DNA of 64,000 nt from Endomychus coccineus (Eukaryota > Arthropoda > Insecta > Coleoptera > Endomychidae). This document shows positions 13,001 to 24,100 of the stretch, one piece after another. The translations under genes were made by a program, and so were the position numbers. The stretch covers positions 14,857,282-14,921,281 of the forward strand of contig OY294068.1 of NCBI GenBank assembly GCA_958510875.1, given 5' to 3'. Each line of letters begins with the position of its first letter. Position 1 is the first letter of the stretch. The notes below the pieces were generated by a model. That model searched no databases. It saw nothing but the letters and a program-made list of their open reading frames with translations, and was not told where the DNA came from.

Positions 13001-14561
13001 TATAGGCTGAATGTAAGTTTAGTAAGCTGTTTTGATATTTTAGCTTCTACACCACATGTTCAGCAACGAGTACATGTATTGAACTATCCCAAATTTATAA
13101 ATTATGGATCCATAGGCAGCGTATTTGGCAACAAAATGATACATAGCCTATCGCAATCAGCCCGGAATATAACTTATGAAAATGGTCAGATGGTCAATGT
13201 CCCACGGCCAGCTTTTGCCAAAAAAACCCAATGCATTATTGGCGAATACCATGAATTCGAACGTCGTATTAAGGTAAATACTATTCGTTTATTATACAGG
13301 ATGATGCAGCTTATTCTTGTAGCTTCGATGTCATCAAATTGGCCAAGTAGTAGGATTTTCCCCTCCGATTGCAATGGTGAAATCGGAAATACAATAGAAC
13401 ATCGTGTTCTTGAGTTTTTTATTTATTTTTCCATTTGGCGATAAGTTTATACAAAGACCAATTTCATTGAAAATTCCAATATCTTTCATGAAAATATGCT
13501 ATATAGGATGTTTCGTTATCATTGACATTTTGCAATAACTCAAAAAAACGCGATGTTCAAAGGAAAAAGTTCTACTAGTTTGCCAATTTGTCCGACAAAA
13601 GCAAATAAGGTACCAATGGTACATACTCAATATGGATCATCCTGAATATGCATATTGCCTCATCATCAAGGACCTTCATTATCCAAGACCCCAAAAATCA
13701 GCTATCGCATTACTATGGATTGAAAGAGTATGGTTAGCAATGTTTTGAAACTGTTTGAAACTGCTGGTTCGAAAAAAAATTCTCAACAAACATAATCCCG
13801 AAATTCCATCATTGAGAAACAATGTGGTACCTATTTTTTTGTTACTATACACATCCTGGATTACTGGATTGAAAGACCAATGTATAATTGCATTAAATTT
13901 AGACGTGGCAGCCGTTGACTTTATTAAAAAAAACACTTTTCCGATGATGTACCAAGTTTCATGCATAGAAGAGATATTGACTTTCATTTTTTCAAAAGAA
14001 GTGTTATGGAGTTTAAAATAGAAGCTCAATTAGATGTTAACAACGAAACAAAAATGTTTACCAAGATACATTTTTCGGACATAATATATTATGTTCTGTA
14101 AATTCTGTCCATTTCAAGTAAGGGTTATGTTTGTTAATTAATTCCAGAAAATCATCAAAAATTGAAATCAACAAATTTTTACTAGTATGGTGGAGGTAGT
14201 TTTTTTTTGTACCAAGACTAATTATTTTCTGTTGCAGTTGAACGTGACTGAATCGTCAGAGGTATTCATTCCCAATTTCCTCGGAATAGATGCTGGCTAC
14301 AATGCTTACAAGAAATGGGTGAAGGTAAATGGCCCAGAGAAAAGACTGCCACGGTTGAGCTACAACCCGCTACAAATTTATTGGATGCAAGCGAACCACT
14401 TTCACTGTTTCAAAAAATCGTTAGATGTTCCAGATTTTGAGACAGACCTGCGGAAAATTTCTGCATTCAGAGTCAATTCCGTAGTGAGACATTCGAAGTA
14501 TTTTGCAAAAGATTACAATTGTCCTATTGGCTCCGCCATGAATCCAGAAAAAAAATGTTAA
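4099..14561 (+). CDS. Neprilysin-like (M13) gene 2, predicted pseudoenzyme, 9 exons
   Basis: Exons: 4099-4189, 7271-7719, 10578-10730, 10848-11050, 11105-11263, 11320-11554, 11608-11767, 13044-13273, 14238-14561. They join into 667 codons with no internal stop. Residues 1-30 are a minimal tail plus a signal-anchor helix. Exon 2 has the M13 start CITSEC...DPSVNPCDDFYEF. Exon 8 aligns to the HExxH exon but reads NKMIH at 513-517, so the first zinc His and the catalytic Glu are gone. Exon 9 reads VFIPN at 569-573 where ENxxD belongs, so the third ligand and its Asp are gone too. NAFY has become DATF, and the C-terminal His is Arg. The protein stops right after the last Cys (PEKKC), lacking the usual three terminal residues. 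Intron 2 needs a GC donor (AAG/GCAGGT at 7717-7725). The ATG at 4099 is the first in frame after a stop at 4027. Introns hold Penelope, RT, mariner and RNase H debris. A scaffold, decoy or peptide-binding role is possible but unproven. Confidence 0.88.
4470..4935 (+). pseudogene. Penelope-like RT N-terminal fragment
   Basis: In shifting frames the + strand reads LTILKADEGN, then about 25 residues on HDNKILQHL, then YGLPKIHKP, LRPIVSTTGSPTY and finally DLIVSFDVETL. This series is typical of the finger and first palm region of Penelope-like reverse transcriptases. Several frameshifts and stops show it is dead. It lies in intron 1 of gene 2 and abuts an opposite-strand Penelope piece at 4936. 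Confidence 0.7.
4936..5470 (-). pseudogene. Penelope-like C-terminal (GIY-YIG-type) fragment
   Basis: On the minus strand (order 5470 to 4936) there is a linker with LPYIPETSEKIRK, then after stops LDCDRTYTGSSKQYLQKRM and HKYSTRN...STTLIKHCFDNHQFDYKNF. This matches the layout of the GIY-YIG endonuclease domain at the end of Penelope-like proteins. Stops interrupt it. With the neighbouring + strand RT piece it forms a head-to-head arrangement, common for Penelope insertions. Confidence 0.65.
5480..6125. other. Intron 1 stretch of gene 2, AT-rich, partly repeated
   Basis: Two similar segments occur around 5620-5720 and 5755-5865 (each with 'aggcaa' followed by 'cttctgacaacct'-like text and 'taacagatattattgatcac'), a diverged direct repeat of about 140 bases. 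No coding pattern is seen. Confidence 0.45.
6130..6790 (+). pseudogene. Non-LTR retrotransposon reverse transcriptase fragment (family B)
   Basis: An open frame of 216 codons reads as the RT palm and thumb of a Jockey/CR1-like non-LTR element: an FDYDLMIAKLEFLGL stretch, LNNRWQRVELN, SGVPQGPVLGPTLDLIY, then HSFADENDETQMYLSY, where the catalytic F/Y-A-D-D has become FADEND by an insertion or slip. The frame ends at 6789 before the usual C-terminal part. It lies in intron 1 of gene 2. The altered FADD and missing ends make it inactive. Confidence 0.75.
6800..7260. other. 3' part of intron 1 of gene 2, nothing recognised
   Basis: AT-rich DNA with short chance frames only. It ends in the pyrimidine-rich acceptor ttatttcag before exon 2. 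Confidence 0.4.
7897..9930 (+). mobile_element. Tc1/mariner-type element 1 with ~370-bp terminal inverted repeats
   Basis: The left arm (about 7897-8269) and the right arm (about 9560-9929) are near-perfect inverted copies; both outer ends read ATATATACNG...TCCGTAAAGTATGGAAC, with TA-rich flanks. Inside each arm two further Tc1/mariner-like end motifs occur (TACAGGGTGAATTACG and TACAGGGTGGACAAAAATAC) in mirror positions. The middle carries a broken transposase. The element lies within the GC-AG intron 2 of gene 2 and does not disturb the coding exons. Confidence 0.85.
8532..9535 (+). pseudogene. Tc1/mariner-type transposase, frameshifted and internally deleted
   Basis: The N-terminal part starts MELSVKQRIEILMMIG (ATG at 8532) with a helix-turn-helix-like region, then hits a stop near 8648; homology resumes one base out of frame (RSTVSKIE...). 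The main frame (8846-9535) holds KWHPYKIKLVQELNEDD, the first catalytic Asp in FSDE, and the second in FQQDGAPPHY. The third lies in RSPDLNP, with 31 residues between the last two Asp. Right after LNPL the usual DFFLWG segment is missing and the text jumps to a YKTKPANIADVQEKIRTE-like C-terminus ending GLQFEHL. It is a dead DDD-type transposase related to the copy at 50015-51088. Confidence 0.8.
9940..10575. other. 3' part of intron 2 of gene 2; includes a dispersed repeat
   Basis: AT-rich. A segment near 10229-10340 starting TGTGTTAGCGAAACTATA resembles segments at 17669-17800 and 52503-52600, so it is a dispersed repeat. The frame at 10231-10458 inside it is a chance frame. Confidence 0.4.
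11775..12880 (-). pseudogene. Non-LTR retrotransposon 3' end: RT thumb plus RNase H (I/R1-like)
   Basis: On the minus strand from 12880 downward: a thumb-like run around LGVTLDKKLLW and CKRAIGMKWGLGPE (in shifting frames), then an open 151-codon frame (12557-12102) ending an RNase H domain with LNLTWVPGHSGWKGNE followed by IAYKLAR, where the catalytic Asp of the usual NExAD is Tyr. Beyond it comes the post-RNase H tail with an ILGFCRTAGYPNTP-like end (11975-11781). Frameshifts and the lost Asp make it inactive. It fills most of intron 7 of gene 2 (11768-13043). Open frames read on the + strand here are its shadows. Confidence 0.75.
13274..14237. other. Intron 8 of gene 2, nothing recognised
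   Basis: This intron separates the degenerate HExxH exon from the last exon. I see no transposon protein. Overlapping frames on both strands near 13679-14029 show no motif and are probably chance. Confidence 0.4.
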
Positions 14562-14744
14562 ATGATGTGGTGGCAATCTCAAGATAGATATTGTTCAATG
14601 GCTAGGAAAAGTGCCATATCCTTCTTTATCTCCGTGATAAATTATGTGGGGGAGGAATAATACAAATTTTGTTGCCACTAACGCTTTCCGAACATGGCTT
14701 CATCGAGGAAGACAAAATGTTCAAATATGCTCCTAATTTAATGG

Positions 14745-14750
14745 AATAAA
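14745..14750 (+). promoter_or_regulatory. Polyadenylation signal AATAAA of gene 2
   Basis: AATAAA lies about 185 bases after the gene 2 stop codon and just before the satellite block that begins near 14778. Confidence 0.6.
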
Positions 14751-14777
14751 ATGAGTGAATCTGCTTATCTGGGTATT

Positions 14778-15368
14778 ATTAACCTTTGAATTAATCCCAA
14801 AACGAACAAAAAGAAACATGAATTTGTGTAGGCACATTAAAAACTTATCTTTCATGTCTCAAATCGAGTTTATTTCTCATAAATTATTATATTAACCCTT
14901 AAATAAATCCAAAAATGAACAAAAAGAAACATGAATATGCGTAAGCACATTAAAAACTATTTTTCATGTCTCAAATCGAGATTATTTCTCATAAATTATT
15001 ATATTAACCATTAAATGAATCGCAAAATGAACAAATAAACAAAAAGAAACATGAATATGCGTAAGGTGCATTAAAAAACTATTTTTCATGTCTCAAATCG
15101 AGATTATTTCTCATAAATTATTAACCCCTAAATGAATCCCAAAATGAACAAAAAGAAACATAAATCTGCATACGCACATTAAAAAACTATCTTTAATGTC
15201 CCAAATCGAGATTATTTCTCATAAATTCTCATATTAACCCTTGAATGAATCTGAAAATGAACAAAAAGAAACAAGAATATGCATAAGCATATTGAAAAAA
15301 CTATCTTTTATGTCTCAAAAAACCATATTTCATGTGTCAAATTCAAATTATTTCTCATAAACTTATAT
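14778..15368. repeat. ~112-bp tandem repeat, five copies
   Basis: Five head-to-tail copies start near 14778, 14891, 15003, 15121 and 15233, each beginning ATTAACCN and continuing through GAACAAAAAGAAACATGAAT, a 'gcacattaaaaact' part, 'catgtctcaaatcgag' and 'tatttctcataaatt'. Copies 2 and 3 are the closest. Copy 3 has an extra 'aacaaat' and copy 5 has a duplication of the 'catgtgtcaaat' part. It sits directly downstream of the gene 2 polyadenylation signal. Confidence 0.9.
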
Positions 15369-15369
15369 A

Positions 15370-16525
15370 ACCACTTTATAATGATCTATAGAATACTCTA
15401 GTTATTTTCCAATGACTTCCTGAAAAAAAGTTCGTTCACACGAGGTAAAATGAGTCTTTTAGAATGATGAAGTAGTTCACCAATTATAGACTCATTACAC
15501 AACTGTTATAAAATCATTTTACTCGTATATAAGTTAATGAAGGGCAGTTTTATCTCCTCTCTCAATACTCTGTTGCTGGCTCACACGATATTCTATGAAT
15601 ATATAGAGATTCCTCTCAGGTAGTCAAAAGATAAAAACCCAGTATCACGAGATATGTTATTCTAAGAATTGATATTTCAGGCCCACGAGTGTTTTATAGT
15701 AGAAAAATGTTAGGAAATTACCTATTATTATTATAGCAGTTTTTAAGTTGTAATTGAAAGAAGAACTCATTATTCAATTCTAAGATCTAGTTGGGCTACT
15801 CAACTGTGAGTATGTTTCGGAAGAATATAAGAATGCAACTACTTACAAGCTATGTTGTTAGTTGACCACTTGAATAACTTACCTGGAACAAAAAGAAAAT
15901 CAAACATTAGAATTACACGTTCGATTGTAGAATACACAATGTTAAGAACATCAATGATCGCAGAGGTGTTATTCAAATTTTTTCTCAGCAGTTTATAAAA
16001 ACCAATTACGGGGAATATATAGTTACGTTCCTGATATTATTATGTAAATACCATGCCTCATAGGATGAGCTAATTACAATAATTTACATTTCCAAGACAG
16101 GTTAACCGCTGTAGAGTCAAAACAAACATGTTTTTGTCTCTACTACATTTTATAGTATTCATTCCGTGATTTATATATACATATATGAAGATCATTAAGA
16201 AGAAAACCATTTCTATGCAAAAATGTTGTGACATTATATATTATACGAGGATCCTTCTTGATATTCCAGGGTATAAAATTATTATCAAATTCATGTAGGT
16301 ACTTATATTATGGTAATTCAGGTATCAAGATCGGCGAACACTGTCAACCACGGCCTAATAACACCCATGGTGCCTTCAACGTTCAAAGTGCTGTTATTCA
16401 ATGTTCGAAGAAGAGAATCTTTCTAAAGAAGTGAAGTCAAAGGCTGCCAAAACAGCCTAAGCATTTGTGCCTTATGAAACTATGAAGGGATTCCGAAAAT
16501 TATACCTTTAAGATTTAAAATAGCT
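15370..16525. other. Intergenic stretch between genes 2 and 3, nothing recognised
   Basis: No open frame with recognisable motifs, no clear repeat boundary. Confidence 0.4.
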
Positions 16526-16529
16526 GGTA

Positions 16530-17405
16530 TGTATTTGTTGATCGTTCAATAGGATATCGGACTTTTCATACCATTAATTTCTAGGATTATAGCAAATTTA
16601 GTTTATTACTTTTATTCTGAATGTCTGAAATTATCATATTAAAGTTATGGTTTTCTATGATAAAATGTTCCGGTTTCAAAATCAAGATTACATAAAATAT
16701 CGTAACTTATTTCAATTTGAAATTTCGATTGACGTTTTCTCCATCAAATCAAATGTAAAATACAAAGTGTGATACATCGTTGGAAAGATAATTTTGAGTA
16801 GAAATCAAAAATTGCAAAAAATATACAGGATACTATTTGAAATAAGAAAGTAAGAGTCAAACCGGAAGTGACTTTCAACTTATGTTTTTCTGAGTTGAAG
16901 GTTCCTTGAACGAATTGGGGATCATGAAATTTTCAAATTTTTATCTTCCGAAATGGCTGAGATAATCCATTGGAACAGGTATACTGGGACACCGGGTATA
17001 TGAGGCCACCCACTACTAAAATTTCAAATTTCTCCTTAGTAATTTAGATATTCCCGTAAAGTTTAGAACGCAGAATAATTCAGCCATGTTTATAAAAAAT
17101 AATAAAGATAAATTATCCGCTAAAGACAATTGTGGGGTTCAGAAGCTGACATCGGGGTCTTGCATTATGATATACATTGGTCAGACCGGAAGGGCCTTTC
17201 AGAAATTGATCAAAGAACAGAGAGGCAGTTTTAATAATAATAAATCGAATTTATTTTTTGCGGAATATTAAATTATAGAAAACATTACCTTTAATGATAA
17301 TTTCACGATTCTACACGTCATTTAGAATAAAAGTAATAAGTTGAATTTGCTAGAATCCCTAGAAGTTAATAAATATAAAAAGTCCGATATCCTGTTGAAC
17401 GATTA
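16530..17405 (+). pseudogene. Penelope-like GIY-YIG domain remnant with inverted end piece
   Basis: The + strand at about 17060-17405 reads NCGVQKLTSGSCIMIYIGQT, GRAFQKLIKEQRGSFNNNKS, then (past stops) FNDNFTILHV and LNLLESLEVNKYKKSDILLND, a good match to the pattern of the C-terminal GIY-YIG endonuclease of Penelope-like elements. The last stretch 'agtccgatatcctgttgaacgatt' recurs inverted at about 16538-16566, so part of the element's end is present in reverse orientation. Stops make it inactive. Confidence 0.7.
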
Positions 17406-17409
17406 AAAA

Positions 17410-18144
17410 ATATTTAATAATTCTCCCTTAGATTTTTCATTTGCTACAAGTTTATCGTTCAATCCTTCAAAGGTTAGGTAAAATCCCAATAACCATATAT
17501 CCTAAAATATTGTATGTTTTGATAATGAACAGTTAAGTTCGAAATTGCAAATTATTCTAAAAAGAGTGATATTTAACAAAGTAAATTTCTTGTTTTTATC
17601 TGTAAAAAAATGGAATATCACAAAGTGACTGACAGTTCCATAGAAATTATCATTAAAGTGAGATATTGGGTAGCTCTTTTGTAGTATGTTAGTATTTTGT
17701 AATATTTGTTTGAAGCAGCTATTGTGTTAGCGAAACTATAGTTATTTATTTATTGACCATATAATAGTTATCTTATTTAAGTTTAAAATGGATAATAATA
17801 CTGAAATTGATACTTGAAACAATACTTCGAATATAATAATAATGATAAAATACTCCACTATACTGTACATTTAATTGCAATTATTATTTCGTTTGAAGAA
17901 ATGTTATAAATATAATGCATCATGCAAGGAGACACAATTCATTGTAACGAAGGCTAGAAGCATTTAAAAATTGTCGTCGAGTAAGGTATGAGGACTTATT
18001 AAAACTCACCCACACTTCACTAAATAGCCTACTGGTAGATTGTTAACCTATTATGTCGCTCATTTATTGATATAGAAGTAAGTTGTTCGTGAACTTGGGC
18101 TTGTTACTTTTTTGAAGAGCATCACAGTGATAAATGATAAAAAT
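17410..18144. other. Upstream region of gene 3
   Basis: AT-rich. The dispersed repeat containing TGTGTTAGCGAAACTATA lies at about 17669-17800, some 350-470 bases before the gene 3 start codon. No TATA box or initiator can be assigned with confidence. Confidence 0.4.
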
Positions 18145-21100
18145 ATGGATGTAAAACTAGCTATAACCCCTGTAGACGATACTGAGGAGGAACCCAAAGA
18201 ATGTTGTCGAGAAAGGAGTTTATTAGAGAAATGTTTGTTGTTAATATTGATTGTAGTTGTTTGTGTGATTATAGCGTTACTCACTCTACTGTTTTTATCA
18301 ATTGGTAAGTTTCTTATAATTTCTTAGTGACCATAGCATTAAGTAGGATCAGTAAAATATAGCATTATTGTATATGAAATTAACCATCAACGCCCTTAAC
18401 CACTTTCAGATATTATCTATAGTTGTATTTTTTATTGTCAACAATTTTTACGTTGCGATATTCGTAATAAGATATGCTATTGTTAATGAAACATATTCAT
18501 TGAAGATTATCCGGAATTGTATTATTTCAAATAATTGAGCATGGAGAAATGGTTTATTTATATTCGATTGCTATTTATAGTCCAGTAAATGAGCTAGGGA
18601 ATTTTTTTTTGCACGATCTTCTATGGACCATGGAGGTCCTTCGTGACTACTGACCGACACTTCAATATCCCCCCCCATTGACCGCTATATGCTAAATTAA
18701 CCCTATTCTCAACACCCTTTTTGAGATGATTTTTAATTGAATAAACAATGAAAATTAAGCATCCAAAATGGGTTCCAGGAGGTTTTTTGTGCCGCTGAAC
18801 ACTAAAGCGAGGTTATTGTTTTAAAAAAAATTGATTCAATCGAGGGAAAATCTGAGAAAATTTGATCATTTTTCACGTGATTATCGTTTTAGGTTGACAG
18901 TCGTGTATTTAGATCTGAAGTAGAAAAAAAAAACAGGAAAATTTGAGGAAAACTGTGGAACATCTAGAAACCAAGTCATTGAAATTATCGTGTGATAGGA
19001 CGCTGATTACGAATTTGATGATCAAAAAGTTTATCATGCTCCAGTAAAAAGCGGAAAATTTTATCAGGAATTCCTTTGAATGGAATTTGACGAGTGACCT
19101 GTTGATTAACGTTTATGTTTTTGATGTCCATGTTGAATTACAAAAATTGAAAGCAATGCCAAAAAAATTATTGTTATAATGTTTCCCCTTTGTAATTTTC
19201 TTTGATTTTTCCGGCATTTTCAAACAATTATTTTTTTGACATTACTTTCAAATTTTGTAATTTAATATGGACATCGAAAACATAAACGTAAATCAACACG
19301 ACACCCTAAAAATTTCATTCCAAGGAAAGGAGAATTCGTAATCAAATTTTCCGCGTTTTCTGGAAAATCATATTTTTGAACTATTTATTTATCAAATTCG
19401 TAATCAGCAAAAAAAAACCCCACAGGGTCCTATCGCACGATATTTTCATGGACGTGGAAAGATTTTCTGCAGTTTTCCACATAGTTTTCTGTTTTCTTTC
19501 TACTTCGGATCGAAATACTCTACCGCCAACCCCTATTATGTATAAAACGATAATCACGTGAAAAATGACCAAATTTTCACGACTTTTCGTCGACTGAATG
19601 AATTTTCCGGGAAAATGACCTCGGATTCTTGTTCACAGCGACCCAGAAGACATCCTAGAGCTCATTTTGGGGGCCTGATTTACATTTTTTGATTAATTAA
19701 AAATTGTCTTGCAAAGGGGGTTGAGAATAGGATTAATTCAGCGTATAGGAGTGAATGGGGAGAGATTAAAGTGTCGCTCAGTAGTCACGAATGACCTTCT
19801 TGGTCCATAGAACATTACAATTTTTTTTTCTGATACGACCATTTAGTAAATTTTTAGAATTTTATGAGTATGAGTTATGTTGAAGTAATATGCAAACATC
19901 CGAATCCAATCCTGGGTATTCGGCAAGTAATATTATGATATAGTCATGTATTGATTAACCACATAAGGTATATGCCTTTTACGTGTTTTGGGCTGATATA
20001 AATAACTTGGATTGGTTAGTTCTAGTAAAAATGCATGCCTTATGAAATATTCTATGGAATATAATTTCAATTGACCTAAGACATTCCTTGACCTTCATAT
20101 AGTTCAATAGGTTGACTAATACTTGTCCGGAACAATTTCATGTAATGACACAGTCATACGGTTTATTAACAGTAATTACGCGTTTAATCAGTCAAAAACA
20201 TAGTGGAAGATGTAAACCGTGCTCTTTCGTAGGCAACAGACACAAATATTTGAACTGGAATAAGTGCAATCATAACCTACTATGAATTTCTTCAGAAAAT
20301 TTCAGATACGTTTTGAAAGTATGAGTCTAATAATTGTTGTAGATCAAATATTCTTCGATTGCAGCGGCGTCTTGTGCCCTTTAGTTATGTTATGAAATTT
20401 TGAAGTTTTTGGGGACCCAAATTCCGGAAACCTGAATTAAGAATAGTATTCAAAATGCATTCCGCTCGCATCTACATCCTTTCCAACAGAATATTCTATT
20501 AGATTCAGTCAAATATTACATTCCTTTAACATACAGAGAATAATAATTTTTCGTTTTACTTACTTTTTATTCGGATCATAATAATTGCGGCTGAAATTTC
20601 TGAGCTCACGCATCTTTATTTAACTAAACAATACCTAAAATATACAGGGTGAGGCAAAAAGATGTTAACATTGAATGGGTGTTTCTTTAAATTACAAGGC
20701 AGAGATTTGGTAACAGAGTTCCAATTTGACACCCATCCCTCTCAATACACTTATGGAGCCTGTCCATTGTTGTATGTAAGGCCCTCTGAGAGAAAAATCG
20801 CATGGCGTCAGGTCAGGTGAACGTGCTGGTCATGAAAGAGAACCACCAATTTAGCGATCACCGAACGTGTCGTTCAGGTTATCTCGAAACCATAAATGGG
20901 GAGACAATATGATGATATATAGGCCATAGAATTCTTATAACTTTTATTACCGCTCAGGACACGATTGACGAGTTCACTGTTAGGGGATTACCGATTTTCG
21001 TTAAATGAACCTTTGATTTCGTTATGGGGATGTACATGTTATTTTATCTCTTTCCAACATATCTTGACTAATAGGACCTATTTCAAAGTAGTATATCACG

Positions 21101-24100
21101 TTAAAAAAAACGAAATTATGGTACAATTTTGGCTTATAAAATTAGCAGCCACTATAAAAAAATATGGCGAAGTGTTTCTCACGTGTTTTTAAGCAGAAAT
21201 ATTCTTACCATTTTCACGTGTTCTAATCATCGTACTGCGACCGTTTACGCCCGTAGAGATACAGCAAGCGCATGTACGAAAACTTCAACGTAAATATTTA
21301 TGCAGTTTACTGACATTATTTATCAATTGATAGAAGATTGATGCTGAAGGTCACGTCAACAGTTGTTCTAAGAAAATTGTTCGTTTTGACGTCATCTATC
21401 TATACCCATATCATATTTGCTGTCCTTATAAAGGCGCTTTTTGGGGTCGTTTCTGATAAGTTTTACATTGTGGATCCTCAAAATATCTATTTAATTTGGA
21501 GAAGCTTCTCTTCAGATTGGTGCTCATCTGATGCGAAAAAAAACCATCAACATATTCGAACAATTAATCAGCATGGTGAAATGGTTTATTTATATTCGAT
21601 TGATATTTTTGATATTTATAGTCCAGTCAATAAGCTAGGAAATTTTTTTTTGCACGATGTTCTATGGACCATGGAGGCCTTCGTGACTACTGACTGACAC
21701 TTCAATGTCCCCCGATTGACCGCTATATGCTATTCTCAACACTCTTTTTAAGATAATTTTTAATTGAATAAAAAATTAAAATTAGGCATCTAAAATGGGT
21801 TCCAGGAGGTATTTTTGTGTCGCTGAACACGAAGCCGAGGTTATTTTTCTGCAAAATTAATTCAATCGAGGGAAAATCGGGGTATTTGATAATTTTTCAG
21901 GTTATTTCGAAACATCAGACTGTAATGGACAGGGTACGGCTTCATTCCTGAATCACGATGCAAATTCCAGTGACCTTTGCGAAATGTTAGTTTCTCGAGA
22001 AAGTCTGCGCGTGGACTGGGTTGGGCTAAGTAACATCGCCCCCTGGAGGAGGATGATATCCTCTCCACTTCGAACTGATCTCCTTATACTACTGTTCTCC
22101 TTACTATTGTTTCGAACGGAATCCGTCAGGACAAATTTCTCGCAGATCCTACTAATTGTCAGGCGCGATGGTGCATCTTGAACCGGTTCAGGCCTTGCAT
22201 TTTTCTTGTACGATGCTTGGGGACAGAAATAACTACATCTAGGCAGCTATCTTCCTTCGTTGCTCAATGGAATATCAGGACGCCATGTTTTGATTTGCGA
22301 AAAAAAAATTGTCTCAAAATATTCAGTCTTTCATACAGTGTTAACATCTTTTTGTCTCACCCTGTATAAGAATTATTTCAAGATACGAGCAACAGAAGAT
22401 TGTGAAATATTTGTAATTTCTCTAATTTCTCTAAATTACTCGACGATTAAATTACTGCAAACTTTACAGGAACCAAAACGTGCGATTCCCCGGAATGCGT
22501 AGCTGCTACTGCGGAACTATTACAAAGTATGGATTTGACTCAAAAACCTTGCGAAGACTTCTACACCTACGTATGCGGTAGTAACTACAAAACTAGTGAT
22601 GAAGTATTTTCGATAGAATTGAGTCCTGAACAGCGAGTAGAGAAAATAATTAACGATAGCATAACCGTTAGGGGATATCACAGTCAAACATCTTTACTCG
22701 CGTCGCAAAGAATATACTACCAAGCTTGTTTTGATGTAAAAACAATTGATACGGGGAACGATTCTACATTTTTGGATATACTGGACACTCTAGGAGGTTG
22801 GCCTGTGACCAAAGGTGAAAATTGGAACAAAATAAACGAAACGTGGGCCGAACTCATCGTCAGACTCAAAGGAAAGGGTTTCAATTATGAATGGTTCTTT
22901 GACTTCGAACTCCATGAAGATAAGAAATACACGAATTTGAACATATTGAAGGTAGGTCTAGCCTCATTCTTCTTCTGATTATCGTTATTGAGACGGAGTG
23001 AGCGTAGCGAACCACTTCGTCTTTTGAATCGGTTTATAATGCACAAGGTATGACCAAGTGTAGCGGCTAAATGGTGAATGTAAACCACAAACTAGATATG
23101 ATGCTCGAAGTTTACTGTCAATAAAATATAATGTCGTTCCTCGAGTCGTTTATGAGTTATAGAGCAAAGCGGTTCATCGTAATATTCGACACTATTCGCT
23201 TCATTTCGCGCATTGTTCGGTGGACCAACTATCTGGCCGATTGTAGAGAGAAATATACTGGAGGGTCGGTACCGTAAAAGCAGTACACTATAGCCTAGCT
23301 ATTCGCACTGAAAAGGTGATGCCGGCATTTATTTTATTTATGCAACATATGCTGAATTGCGCTCTTGATCGGCTTATGTAAGTGAGCGTAGCGAACGATT
23401 TTTACCTTAAGGCGTTTTCGAGTTAAAGGTTTTACACGCCCATCCATACCCCTGGCAGAACTAAAGAATCGAGCTCGCACAACTAGAAATACTGCGGCTC
23501 GCGCTTTTAATATGCTTATGCGAAAGACGGAGTAAACATATCCAACGAAGTCTTTCCTCTTTTCGGCTCACCTACTCACTCCGTCTTAACCTTTTGGGTA
23601 TATCCGCAGCATACTGACTGACACCCTTATCATATCATTTTAGCCATACTAACGCCTAAAACTCAATCAAGAAAGCTTAGACATCTTCTATAGGTGCTTC
23701 TCAAATATTCATGTGGGGCAGTACGCGATGATGTAGTAGTACTTGATCTATAGTAAGTTAATCTTCTCTTTCTTATTACGATTCTTCGATCATTCTTGAA
23801 AAACTAGCAAAGACATAAAAATATTGTTAACCCGAGTGACAACAAACCCCAACATCACCAATTTTGCTTTAGAAGGGAGCACGCAATCAATAAACCGTAG
23901 CCACACAAACTGAATCATTTATTCCAAAAAAGAAGGTATTGGCCTGCATCATAATTCGATATGCCGGACATTTCAGTCTACTTCATACATGATCGCACCT
24001 TCTTTTTAACATGTAGCTTTTTATAAAACATCATATGCTGGAGTTTCCCAGGGCAATATCCTATACACCGCTGACTTACCTACTTCCTACTGCTTCGTCG

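Noticed and set aside
14778..15368. CRISPR array
   Set aside because: The units are contiguous ~112-bp tandem repeats without unique spacers, in a eukaryotic context.
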